Below, piece after piece: positions 1-5,612 of a stretch of DNA of 5,612 nucleotides. Below the pieces are notes generated by a model. That model searched no databases. It was not told the DNA's origin and worked only from the letters and a program-made list of their open reading frames with translations. The DNA lies in contig NZ_CAMLGT010000246.1 in assembly GCF_946479605.1 (NCBI RefSeq), positions 1 to 5,612 of the forward strand, given 5' to 3'. The stretch is from an uncultured Lacibacter sp. (lineage in GTDB: Bacteria > Bacteroidota > Bacteroidia > Chitinophagales > Chitinophagaceae). The first letter of the stretch is position 1, and each line of letters opens with the position of its first letter. The position numbers were made by a program, and so were the translations under genes.

Positions 1-1177
1 TACGGAATTCGCTCCACTCTGTTGCTATGATCAATGCATCTGCATTTTCCAATGCATCGTACTGACTTTCTGCAAAATCAATTTTATCACCAACGATCTG
101 TTTCACGTTTGGCATTGCTTCAGGATCATACGCATGCACAGTAGCTCCAGCTTCTGTTAATGCATCGATCATGTATAAAGCCGGCGCTTCACGAATATCA
201 TCGGTGTTTGGCTTAAATGCCAAGCCCCATAATGCAAAACGCTTTCCTTTCAAATCGTTCTTGAAGTAAGCATTGATCTTTGGCATGAGGAACAATTTCT
301 GTTCTTCGTTCACCTTCATCACCGCATTCAGTATTTCAAAATCATAATTCACTTCGCTGGATGATTTCACCAACGCCTGCACATCTTTGGGGAAACAACT
401 TCCGCCGTAACCAATACCCGGGAAGATGAAACGTTTACCAATACGTTCATCACTGCCAATTCCTTTACGCACCATGTCAACGTCTGCACCTAAACGTTCG
501 CACAAACGTGCAATTTCATTCATAAACGAAATCTTCACCGCTAAGAAAGAGTTGGCTGCATATTTTGTTAGCTCAGCGCTTTTCTCATCCATAAAAATTA
601 CAGGATTGCCGCTACGTACAAATGGTGCATACAGATCGGTCATGATCTTTTTTGCACGTTCATCACTTGTACCAACCACTACACGATCAGGCTTCATAAA
701 ATCATCTACCGCTACACCTTCACGCAAAAATTCAGGATTACTTACTACTGCAAATTCTCCTTTGTAGTTCTTTGCAATAGCCGCCTGCACTTTATCAGCC
801 GTACCAACCGGCACGGTGCTCTTATCTACAATTACTTTGTAATCGGTCAAAATTTTTCCGAGATCATCCGCCACACCTAAAATGTATTTCAGATCGGCAC
901 TGCCATCTTCACCGGGAGGTGTTGGTAACGCAAGAAATACAATCGTTGCATCTTTTACACCTTCTGCAAGGTTGGTGGTAAAATGCAAGCGACCTTCTTT
1001 CAGGTTGCGGAGAAATATTTTTTCCAAACCGGGTTCATAGATCGTAATCTGCCCGTTCGATAATTTATCTACTTTGTTTTTGTCAATATCAACACAGGTT
1101 ACCTGGTTACCTGTTTCTGCAAAACAAGTTCCTGTTACAAGACCTACATAACCTGTTCCTACGACTGCGATTTTCAT
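1..1177 (-). CDS. ugd: UDP-glucose 6-dehydrogenase (C-terminus beyond left edge)
   Basis: The enzyme oxidises UDP-glucose to UDP-glucuronate with two NAD+ in the cytoplasm, supplying precursors for capsule, exopolysaccharide or LPS. The start is the ATG at 1177-1175 (MKIAVVGTGYVG), and 392 codons are visible. The family is usually about 430-460 residues, so some tens of C-terminal residues lie outside. The N-terminal Rossmann domain has GxGYVG at residues 7-12 and an acidic residue (Asp30) ending the second strand. STVPVGT lies near 120-126 and NPEFLREG near 147-154. The catalytic motif GYGGSCFPKD places the nucleophilic cysteine at residue 261. The UDP-binding C-terminal domain begins at about residue 310 (KRFALWGLAFKPNTDD). 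GGSCFPKD points to the UDP-glucose type rather than UDP-GlcNAc/ManNAc dehydrogenases, which typically carry GGHCI. It lies 14 bp downstream of the aminotransferase gene and is probably in the same transcript. No Shine-Dalgarno is visible. Family assignment is firm; substrate is inferred from the motif. Confidence 0.95.
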   Translation of the reverse strand, partial: MKIAVVGTGYVGLVTGTCFAETGNQVTCVDIDKNKVDKLSNGQITIYEPGLEKIFLRNLKEGRLHFTTNLAEGVKDATIVFLALPTPPGEDGSADLKYILGVADDLGKILTDYKVIVDKSTVPVGTADKVQAAIAKNYKGEFAVVSNPEFLREGVAVDDFMKPDRVVVGTSDERAKKIMTDLYAPFVRSGNPVIFMDEKSAELTKYAANSFLAVKISFMNEIARLCERLGADVDMVRKGIGSDERIGKRFIFPGIGYGGSCFPKDVQALVKSSSEVNYDFEILNAVMKVNEEQKLFLMPKINAYFKNDLKGKRFALWGLAFKPNTDDIREAPALYMIDALTEAGATVHAYDPEAMPNVKQIVGDKIDFAESQYDALENADALIIATEWSEFR

Positions 1178-1191
1178 CTGTTAATTTCTGT

Positions 1192-2343
1192 TTATGATTT
1201 TGTATTAAGATATTCCAACACTTTACTTGTGATCAACTGCAATTGCTCTTCTTCCAGTTCTGTATGCATCGGCAAAGAAATCACCCGATCAGTTAACCAA
1301 TCAGTAATTGGCAAGTTGTAATCTGCACCACCGAAGGATGCAAACATTTGCTGACGATGCGCAGGTACGGGGTAGTAAATCATCGATGGAATTTTCTGCT
1401 CCGCTAAAAAAGCATTCAATCCATTTCTTACTTCAGCAACATTTTCAAAACCATCGAGCGTTAATGTGTATTGATGAAACACATGATTGCTGTAAGACGC
1501 ACGATAAGGAGTTGTGATATATTTATGCCCTGCAAATGCAGCATCATAATAATCAGCAGCCTTGCGGCGTGCTGCAATGTATTCGTCCAGCTTTTTCAGT
1601 TTGATTTTTAATACCGCTGCCTGCACCGTATCGAGACGTGAGTTGCAACCCACCACTTCATGGTAGTAACGTACTTTCTGTCCGTGGTTCGCCACCATCT
1701 TCAATTGCTCAGCCAACGCATCATCATTGGTAAACATCGCACCACCATCACCATAACAACCTAAGTTTTTTGAAGGGAAGAATGAGGTGCAACCAATTGT
1801 TCCAATCGAGCCCGTTTTCTTTTTTGTTCCATCAGGAAACGTATAGTCGGCACCAATGGCTTGTGCGTTATCTTCAATCACATACAGGTTGTGCTCTGCA
1901 GCAATTTTCATAATCTCATCCATATTAGCAGTATGGCCATACAAATGAACGGGAACAATTGCTTTTGTTTTAGGTGTGATCGCCTTACGGATCGCTTCCG
2001 GATCAATGCAAAAAGTTTTTGGATCAACTTCCACGAACACCGGTTTTAAACGGAGCAATGCCACCACTTCAACTGTTGCGATGTACGTAAACGAAGCAGT
2101 AATCACTTCATCGCCCGGTTGGAGGTTCAGCGCCATCATGGCAATCTGCAACGCATCGGTACCGTTCGCACAGGGAATGGTATGCTTTACCCCAAGGTAT
2201 TGGCTCAGGTCTGCAGCCAGATCCTGCACGGGTTTGCCATTAATAAAAGCTGAACTGTTAAGGACATCGAGAATCGCAGCGTCCACTTCCTGCTTAATTG
2301 CAAGGTATTGCTGCTTAAGATCAACCATCTGTATAGGCCGCAT
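1192..2343 (-). CDS. DegT/DnrJ/EryC1/StrS-family sugar-nucleotide aminotransferase
   Basis: This is a 383-residue PLP-dependent aminotransferase, a full-length size for the family. Such enzymes transfer an amino group, usually from glutamate, to a keto-sugar nucleotide in the cytoplasm. Visible motifs are CANGTDAL (58-65, phosphate-binding turn), VIEDNAQAIGA (155-165, with Asp158 expected to contact the PLP ring nitrogen and Gln161 nearby) and SFFPSKNLGCYGDGGA (187-202), where Lys192 should form the Schiff base. NSRLDTVQAAVL (234-245) and IYYPVPAHRQ (322-331) are also typical. The FFPSKNLGCYGDGGA block recalls WbpE/WlbC-type enzymes that aminate UDP-3-keto-GlcNAcA, but this is from memory, so the substrate is left open. 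The first ATG (2343) is used; a second in-frame ATG at codon 6 (2328) is possible. It is the first gene of a minus-strand operon with the UDP-glucose dehydrogenase, fitting a role in surface polysaccharide sugars. Confidence 0.93.
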   Translation of the reverse strand: MRPIQMVDLKQQYLAIKQEVDAAILDVLNSSAFINGKPVQDLAADLSQYLGVKHTIPCANGTDALQIAMMALNLQPGDEVITASFTYIATVEVVALLRLKPVFVEVDPKTFCIDPEAIRKAITPKTKAIVPVHLYGHTANMDEIMKIAAEHNLYVIEDNAQAIGADYTFPDGTKKKTGSIGTIGCTSFFPSKNLGCYGDGGAMFTNDDALAEQLKMVANHGQKVRYYHEVVGCNSRLDTVQAAVLKIKLKKLDEYIAARRKAADYYDAAFAGHKYITTPYRASYSNHVFHQYTLTLDGFENVAEVRNGLNAFLAEQKIPSMIYYPVPAHRQQMFASFGGADYNLPITDWLTDRVISLPMHTELEEEQLQLITSKVLEYLNTKS

Positions 2344-2366
2344 AAATAAGCTTGTTTAAACGGTGG

Positions 2367-2374
2367 CGAAAGTA
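2367..2374 (-). promoter_or_regulatory. Possible -7 promoter element for the aminotransferase operon
   Basis: Read on the minus strand this is TACTTTCG, one mismatch from the Bacteroidota -7 consensus TAnnTTTG. It lies 23 bp upstream of the ATG at 2343. I found no convincing -33 element (TTTG-like) at the usual 19-21 bp distance, so this is only a weak candidate. Confidence 0.2.
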
Positions 2375-2377
2375 CGG

Positions 2378-2398
2378 CAAAAAAGGCGTTTGGCCTTT
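2378..2398 (-). terminator. Terminator-like hairpin upstream of the aminotransferase gene
   Basis: On the minus strand AAAGGC (2398-2393) and GCCTTT (2387-2382) form a perfect 6-bp stem around a five-base loop. The T-run continues to six consecutive T (2384-2379), giving a small intrinsic-terminator shape. It points toward the aminotransferase start 35 bp away. It could stop antisense transcription coming out of waaA, or act as a leader attenuator. The stem is short with only three G-C pairs, so it may have no function. Confidence 0.3.
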
Positions 2399-2424
2399 GA
2401 AACACAGGCAGAAAGCGTTAAGTT

Positions 2425-2455
2425 TTTCTCACCAAATGCTTTCCGCTTAGATTTG
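2425..2455 (+). promoter_or_regulatory. Candidate Bacteroidota-type promoter of waaA
   Basis: TAGATTTG at 2448-2455 matches the Bacteroidota -7 consensus TAnnTTTG exactly. A TTTC at 2425-2428, three of four bases of the -33 TTTG box, lies 19 bp upstream, which is the usual spacing. If real, transcription would start only about 4-7 bases after the box. That is at or beside the candidate GTG codons at 2455 and 2461, so the message would have almost no leader. The motif is short and AT-rich, so chance is a real alternative. Confidence 0.35.
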
Positions 2456-3708
2456 TGCCCGTGATCTTCTTTTACAACATATTCCGCCTGCTTTATCAAT
2501 CTGCTGTTACCCTTGCCGCCACCCGTAACCCAAAAGCCCAAAAATGGGTTGAAGGAAGGAGAAACTGGCAACAACAGTTACAGCAAAACTGGCAGCCACA
2601 GCCGGGCAGCAAGGTAGTATGGATGCATTGCGCCTCTCTGGGTGAGTTTGAACAAGGAAGACCGGTGTTGGAAAAAATCAAAATCCAAAACCCAAAATCC
2701 AAAATCCTATTAACTTTTTTCTCGCCGTCGGGTTATGAAATAAGAAAGAATTATAACGGTGCCGATTATGTAATGTACCTGCCGATGGATGGAGCTTCCA
2801 ATGCAAAAAGCTTCATCGATCTTGTACAGCCGGACCTGGCCATTTTTGTGAAGTATGAATTTTGGCATTATTACCTGACCGAACTGAAGAAAAAAAAGAT
2901 CGAAACCATTCTTGTGTCGGGCATCTTCCGCCCGTCGCAACCTTTCTTTCAATGGTGGGGAGGCTTTCACCGGAACATGCTGCAAAACTTCTCTCATCTG
3001 TTTGTACAAAATATCGCATCGAAAGAATTATTGGATGGAATTGGATTGAGCGGCAAAACAACCATCGCCGGCGATACCCGTTTTGATCGTGTAATTGCTT
3101 TGGCCGAACAATGGAAACCAATTGAAATTACGGATGCTTTTTGCGGAACAGAACCCGTACTGGTGGCAGGAAGCACCTGGGCCGAAGATGAAACAATACT
3201 TGCTGAATGGATGAAAGAAAACATGCAGTACAAACTCATTATAGCTCCACATGAGATCAAAGCTGAAAACATCGATCGATTAAAAACATTGTTCCCAAAT
3301 TCAATTTCATTTTCGGAGCTTTCCACTCACCACTCACCACTCACCACTCACGGCACTCTCATTATCGATAACATCGGCTACCTCTCCCGCCTGTACAAAT
3401 ATGCAACAGTATGCTATATAGGAGGTGGTTTCAACAAAAGCGGGCATCACAATATTTTAGAAGCTGCTGTTTACGGCAAGCCTGTTATTACCGGGCCCAA
3501 CTTTGAAAAGTTTAAAGAAAGCGTTGATTTGAAAAAAATGGGCGGAAGTTTTACGATCACTAACGCAACAGAGCTGAAAAGCGTTATACTGCAAATGGAT
3601 ATTTCAGCAGCATCGGCTATCACAGAAAACTATGTAAAGGAAAACGCCGGAGCCACAACTACAATTCTTCAATGGCTTCAGGAAAAACGTCTTTTTACCA
3701 ACGCATAG
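2455..3708 (+). CDS. waaA: 3-deoxy-D-manno-octulosonic acid (Kdo) transferase
   Basis: This GT30 glycosyltransferase transfers Kdo from CMP-Kdo to the lipid A precursor at the inner face of the cytoplasmic membrane. The product is 417 residues, normal for the family. A hydrophobic N-terminal stretch (about residues 4-22) is the likely membrane-association segment, followed by NPKAQKWVEGRRNW. The N-terminal fold has WMHCASLGEFEQGRP (56-70), where Glu64 matches the conserved catalytic glutamate, then LLTFFSPSGYE (85-95) and the conserved KYEFWHYYL (133-141). The CMP-Kdo-binding half shows AGDTRFDRV (205-213), VAGSTWAEDE (237-246), IAPHEIK (263-269) and GGGFNKSGHHNILEAA (323-338) with GKPVITGPNF. 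The start is uncertain: GTG at 2455 or GTG at 2461. No in-frame ATG precedes the conserved sequence and no Shine-Dalgarno is seen. Two heptamer tandem repeats lie within the gene. The 3' end overlaps the convergent gene by 31 bp. The function is firm. Confidence 0.96.
   Translation: MPVIFFYNIFRLLYQSAVTLAATRNPKAQKWVEGRRNWQQQLQQNWQPQPGSKVVWMHCASLGEFEQGRPVLEKIKIQNPKSKILLTFFSPSGYEIRKNYNGADYVMYLPMDGASNAKSFIDLVQPDLAIFVKYEFWHYYLTELKKKKIETILVSGIFRPSQPFFQWWGGFHRNMLQNFSHLFVQNIASKELLDGIGLSGKTTIAGDTRFDRVIALAEQWKPIEITDAFCGTEPVLVAGSTWAEDETILAEWMKENMQYKLIIAPHEIKAENIDRLKTLFPNSISFSELSTHHSPLTTHGTLIIDNIGYLSRLYKYATVCYIGGGFNKSGHHNILEAAVYGKPVITGPNFEKFKESVDLKKMGGSFTITNATELKSVILQMDISAASAITENYVKENAGATTTILQWLQEKRLFTNA
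2679..2706 (+). repeat. Heptamer tandem repeat (CAAAATC x4, one variant unit) inside waaA
   Basis: Four adjacent 7-bp units occur: CAAAATC, CAAAACC, CAAAATC and CAAAATC. Only the second differs, by one T-to-C change. They encode residues 75-84 of WaaA (IKIQNPKSKI), between the first long helix and the strand ILLTFF. The DNA period of 7 is not a multiple of 3, so losing or gaining one unit would shift the frame. Confidence 0.9.
3323..3350 (+). repeat. Perfect heptamer tandem repeat (CCACTCA x4) inside waaA
   Basis: Four identical CCACTCA units lie end to end, covering residues 290-299 of WaaA (STHHSPLTTH). This segment falls just before the strand TLIIDNIG, in what looks like a variable loop between the two halves of the CMP-Kdo-binding domain. 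Because 7 is not divisible by 3, a change of one unit would shift the frame and lose the last ~118 residues, including GGGFNKSGHHNILE. Confidence 0.95.
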
Positions 3709-4502
3709 AATTCCTGTGTGGCAGGACGATCATTATCCCATCCCAGTTTTATTTTCAATTCACGCTCCATCCAGTATTGGGCTTCGGGATAGATAGAAAA
3801 ATTATTGATGGTTTTAATGCTGCGTTCGTACATCACTTCATCGCCACGGAATAATTCATTGATAAAAACAAACCGATCATTAATGCCGATGGCTTTCTTC
3901 AGATCTTTAATTGACGATCCTTCATTCAATTTATGCCCAACTTCTGTTTTATGTTCACCCAATTGATCGTTTAACGACAACTGCTTACTGCCTGCTGTTT
4001 CATTTACATCTTTAGGAGATGGAGTTTGTTTTTTAGGCTCAGTATAATTGGGCTGATGAATTAATGTTGGCACTTCGGGCTCTTCATCAAACAACAAAAC
4101 AGGTTTATTCTGGTGTTGTTGTGCTTCCACTTTTTTAGCGAACTCAGCTTTCAACCTGATCTCTTCCAATTCTGCTTCCACTTCCTTCTCATCAACCTGC
4201 AATACCTCAAGAATTTTTTCTGCCGGTTCTTCCTGCACTTTCACAACTGCCGGAGGAGTAAGCTTAGTAGTAGTTACCGGCGTTAAAGTTGCAGCAGGAG
4301 CAACAGATTCAATAGGTACAGTCATTCTTGCAGCAGGCAAAACTACTGCTACTCGATTTGAACCCGAAGGCTGTTCCGTTTGCTGTAAAGTTTGTTCTAA
4401 TTCGGCTCTGAGCATATCGGTAAGTATCAGCATTTGTGCTGCATCAGCATTTCGCTGCAGGGCCTGTTGCAATTGTTCAATAAGAGAAGCAATTCGTTCC
4501 AT
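3678..4502 (-). CDS. Conserved hypothetical protein with ordered C-terminal domain
   Basis: I cannot assign a function to this 274-residue protein. Residues 1-45 are Gln/Leu/Glu-rich and probably helical or coiled coil. Residues 46-95 are low complexity, rich in Ala, Thr, Val and Pro. A charged, probably helical segment spans about 95-128 ([20 protein letters not shown]), followed by a polar, probably disordered linker to about 173. The C-terminal ~100 residues look folded: LSLNDQL at 175-181, then [20 protein letters not shown] at 198-217, [12 protein letters not shown] at 218-229, and KLGWDN, ending [10 protein letters not shown]. From memory this tail recurs in Bacteroidota hypothetical proteins. 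No signal peptide, membrane span or catalytic motif is seen, so a cytoplasmic, perhaps protein-binding role is inferred. The ATG at 4502 lies at the divergent junction with tdk. The stop codon is inside the 3' end of waaA. Long open frame and protein-like composition make it very likely real. Confidence 0.88.
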   Translation of the reverse strand: MERIASLIEQLQQALQRNADAAQMLILTDMLRAELEQTLQQTEQPSGSNRVAVVLPAARMTVPIESVAPAATLTPVTTTKLTPPAVVKVQEEPAEKILEVLQVDEKEVEAELEEIRLKAEFAKKVEAQQHQNKPVLLFDEEPEVPTLIHQPNYTEPKKQTPSPKDVNETAGSKQLSLNDQLGEHKTEVGHKLNEGSSIKDLKKAIGINDRFVFINELFRGDEVMYERSIKTINNFSIYPEAQYWMERELKIKLGWDNDRPATQEFYALVKRRFS

Positions 4503-4512
4503 GAATAGTGCT

Positions 4513-4520
4513 TACTTTTG
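4513..4520 (+). promoter_or_regulatory. Candidate -7 promoter element of tdk
   Basis: TACTTTTG matches the Bacteroidota -7 consensus TAnnTTTG exactly. It lies 55 bp upstream of the ATG at 4576, implying a leader of roughly 50 bases. No good -33 box is visible at 19-21 bp; TTCG at 4493-4496 is the nearest weak match, at 16 bp. If this is the promoter, the upstream in-frame ATG at 4501 cannot be the tdk start. Confidence 0.35.
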
Positions 4521-4575
4521 GCGGTATTGGAAATTTGCCGTTAAGTTACAAACAGTTTGGCATAAAATATTGATA

Positions 4576-5139
4576 ATGTTTATTGAACCGAATATAAAAG
4601 GTGATCGTCGAGGGTGGATTGAAGTGATCTGTGGCTCCATGTTCAGTGGAAAAACAGAAGAGCTCATCCGCCGTTTAAAACGGGCACGTATTGCCAATTT
4701 GAAAGTAGAAATATTTAAACCGGCTGTTGATGTACGTTATGATGATGTAAAAATTGTATCGCACGATGAAAACGCCATTCAATCCACCCCTATTGATAAT
4801 TCGCAAAAAATCTTATTGCTGGCGCAGGATGTAGAAGTGGTTGGTATTGATGAAGCACAGTTTTTTGATCCAGAGATTACCAATGTATGCGAACAGCTGG
4901 CATTGCGTGGGGCAAGGGTAATTGTTGCAGGGCTTGATATGGATTACAAAGCACAGCCTTTTGGGCAAATGCCTAATCTTCTTGCTGTGGCAGATTATAT
5001 CACCAAGCTGCATGCCATCTGTGTGGTGTGTGGTAATATTGCGAATTATTCTTATCGTACTTCAAGCGAAGGTGCACAAGTTGTTCTTGGCGAAAAAGAC
5101 AAATACGAACCACGTTGCCGTCATTGTTATCATTTATAA
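4576..5139 (+). CDS. tdk: Thymidine kinase (type II, zinc-binding)
   Basis: The enzyme phosphorylates thymidine to dTMP with ATP in the cytoplasmic salvage pathway. From the ATG at 4576 the product is 187 residues, close to the usual ~190. An in-frame ATG at 4501 would add 25 residues ([12 protein letters not shown]...) that do not resemble the family and would overlap the divergent start, so I reject it. The P-loop is GSMFSGKT (20-27). DEAQFF at 92-97 provides the catalytic base Glu93. [13 protein letters not shown] (118-130) is the conserved strand and loop. The zinc site is C149-x2-C152 with C181-x2-C184. The thymidine-binding lasso lies between them ([20 protein letters not shown]). All key residues are present, so it should be active. 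It is followed after 13 bp by the ccmB-like gene, probably in one transcript. Confidence 0.96.
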   Translation: MFIEPNIKGDRRGWIEVICGSMFSGKTEELIRRLKRARIANLKVEIFKPAVDVRYDDVKIVSHDENAIQSTPIDNSQKILLLAQDVEVVGIDEAQFFDPEITNVCEQLALRGARVIVAGLDMDYKAQPFGQMPNLLAVADYITKLHAICVVCGNIANYSYRTSSEGAQVVLGEKDKYEPRCRHCYHL

Positions 5140-5152
5140 ACCTAAGATCACA

Positions 5153-5612
5153 TTGGTTTCTGCAAAAAAGATACTGACGTTGTTTAAAAAAGATCTGCTG
5201 CTGGAAGTAAGGCAGCAGTACACCTTTTATGGCATTGTTCTCTACATTGCCTGCACAGTATATATCCTGTTTCTGGCAATCAGCGAACCCGATGCATCGG
5301 TGTGGAATGCACTGTTTTGGGTGAATATGCTGTTCATCAGCATTAATGCAGTAGCAAAAAGCTTTCTGCAGGAAAGCCGTGGCCGCATGCTGTATTATTA
5401 TACCATTGCCAGCCCGCAGGAATTTATTCTTGCCAAGCTATTTTACAATGTATTGCTCATGCTCGTTATGAGTTTGCTAAGCCTCATCACGTTTAGCTTT
5501 TTCCTGGGATCGCCTTTTGTAAATGCCGCTCAATATATTGGCATTACACTGCTTGGCGGCATCAGCATGAGTCTTGTTTTTACATTGCTTGCTGCTATTG
5601 CTTCCCGTGCCA
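5153..5612 (+). CDS. ccmB: CcmB-like heme exporter / cytochrome c maturation membrane protein (partial)
   Basis: CcmB is the membrane subunit of the CcmAB ABC transporter in system I cytochrome c maturation, working with CcmC to load heme on CcmE. About 153 of the usual ~220 residues are visible; the rest lies past the right edge. A charged amphipathic start (LTLFKKDLLLEVRQQY) is followed by hydrophobic segments at about 26-43, 52-70, 97-118 and 127-150. SFLQESRGRMLYYYTIASPQEFILAKL, between the second and third segments, resembles the conserved CcmB cytoplasmic loop. No ATG precedes the conserved part. TTG at 5153 is the best start (MVSAKKILTLFKKD), 13 bp after tdk. TTG at 5180 or an ATT at 5132 inside the tdk end are alternatives. 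The match is by overall pattern, so another ABC-2-type permease is a less likely possibility. Confidence 0.82.
   Translation, partial: MVSAKKILTLFKKDLLLEVRQQYTFYGIVLYIACTVYILFLAISEPDASVWNALFWVNMLFISINAVAKSFLQESRGRMLYYYTIASPQEFILAKLFYNVLLMLVMSLLSLITFSFFLGSPFVNAAQYIGITLLGGISMSLVFTLLAAIASRA

Noticed and set aside
426..767. 113-codon plus-strand open frame opposite the dehydrogenase
   Set aside because: It is antisense to a clear UDP-glucose dehydrogenase frame, and its Ser/Thr/Arg-rich product resembles nothing I know.
1976..2359. 127-codon plus-strand open frame opposite the aminotransferase
   Set aside because: It lies antisense to strongly conserved aminotransferase sequence and has no protein-like domain pattern.
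2994..3326. 110-codon minus-strand open frame inside waaA
   Set aside because: It is a shadow of the conserved Kdo transferase frame, with low-quality composition.
2679..3350. The heptamer tracts as a CRISPR array or insertion-sequence footprint
   Set aside because: Units are 7 bp with no spacers, there are no flanking inverted repeats or target duplications, and the host gene remains intact.
3683..3696. AAAAACGTCTTTTT dyad as a bidirectional terminator between waaA and the hypothetical gene
   Set aside because: The stem has only A-T pairs with a four-base loop and lies within both coding sequences, so it is too weak to call.
4501..4575. N-terminal extension of thymidine kinase from the ATG at 4501
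   Set aside because: The extra 25 residues are not family-like, overlap the divergent start and would include a good -7 promoter box; the ATG at 4576 gives the usual length.

Overview
The window looks like chromosomal DNA from a Bacteroidota species, probably in or near the family Chitinophagaceae. The evidence is protein-level resemblance to that group as I remember it, the absence of Shine-Dalgarno sequences before the starts, AT-rich spacers with motifs like the Bacteroidota -7 box (TAnnTTTG), and a moderate to low GC content. I had no database to confirm the taxonomy.

Layout from left to right. (1) Positions 1-2343, minus strand: a two-gene sugar-nucleotide operon. The upstream gene is a DegT/DnrJ/EryC1/StrS-family PLP aminotransferase. 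It is followed after 14 bp by a UDP-glucose 6-dehydrogenase whose C-terminus runs off the left edge. (2) Positions 2344-2454: a short divergent spacer with a terminator-like hairpin and weak promoter motifs. (3) Positions 2455-3708, plus strand: waaA (kdtA), the Kdo transferase of lipid A/LPS synthesis. It carries two different four-unit heptanucleotide tandem repeats inside its coding sequence. (4) Positions 3678-4502, minus strand: a protein of unknown function, overlapping the 3' end of waaA by 31 bp in convergent orientation. It has a helical N-terminus, a low-complexity middle and an ordered-looking C-terminal domain. (5) Positions 4576-5139, plus strand: thymidine kinase (tdk). (6) From 5153 to the right edge, plus strand: the first 153 residues of a CcmB-like membrane protein, probably co-transcribed with tdk.

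The left half is about the cell envelope: UDP-glucuronate and an amino-sugar nucleotide for surface polysaccharide, and Kdo addition to lipid A. The right half is housekeeping: thymidine salvage and cytochrome c maturation. No gene-free stretch exceeds about 115 bases. I see no RNA gene, insertion sequence, CRISPR array or defence system, and nothing I would call a new biological system. The most unusual signal is the pair of heptamer tandem repeats in waaA. Their unit length is not a multiple of three, so gain or loss of one unit would frameshift an LPS core gene.
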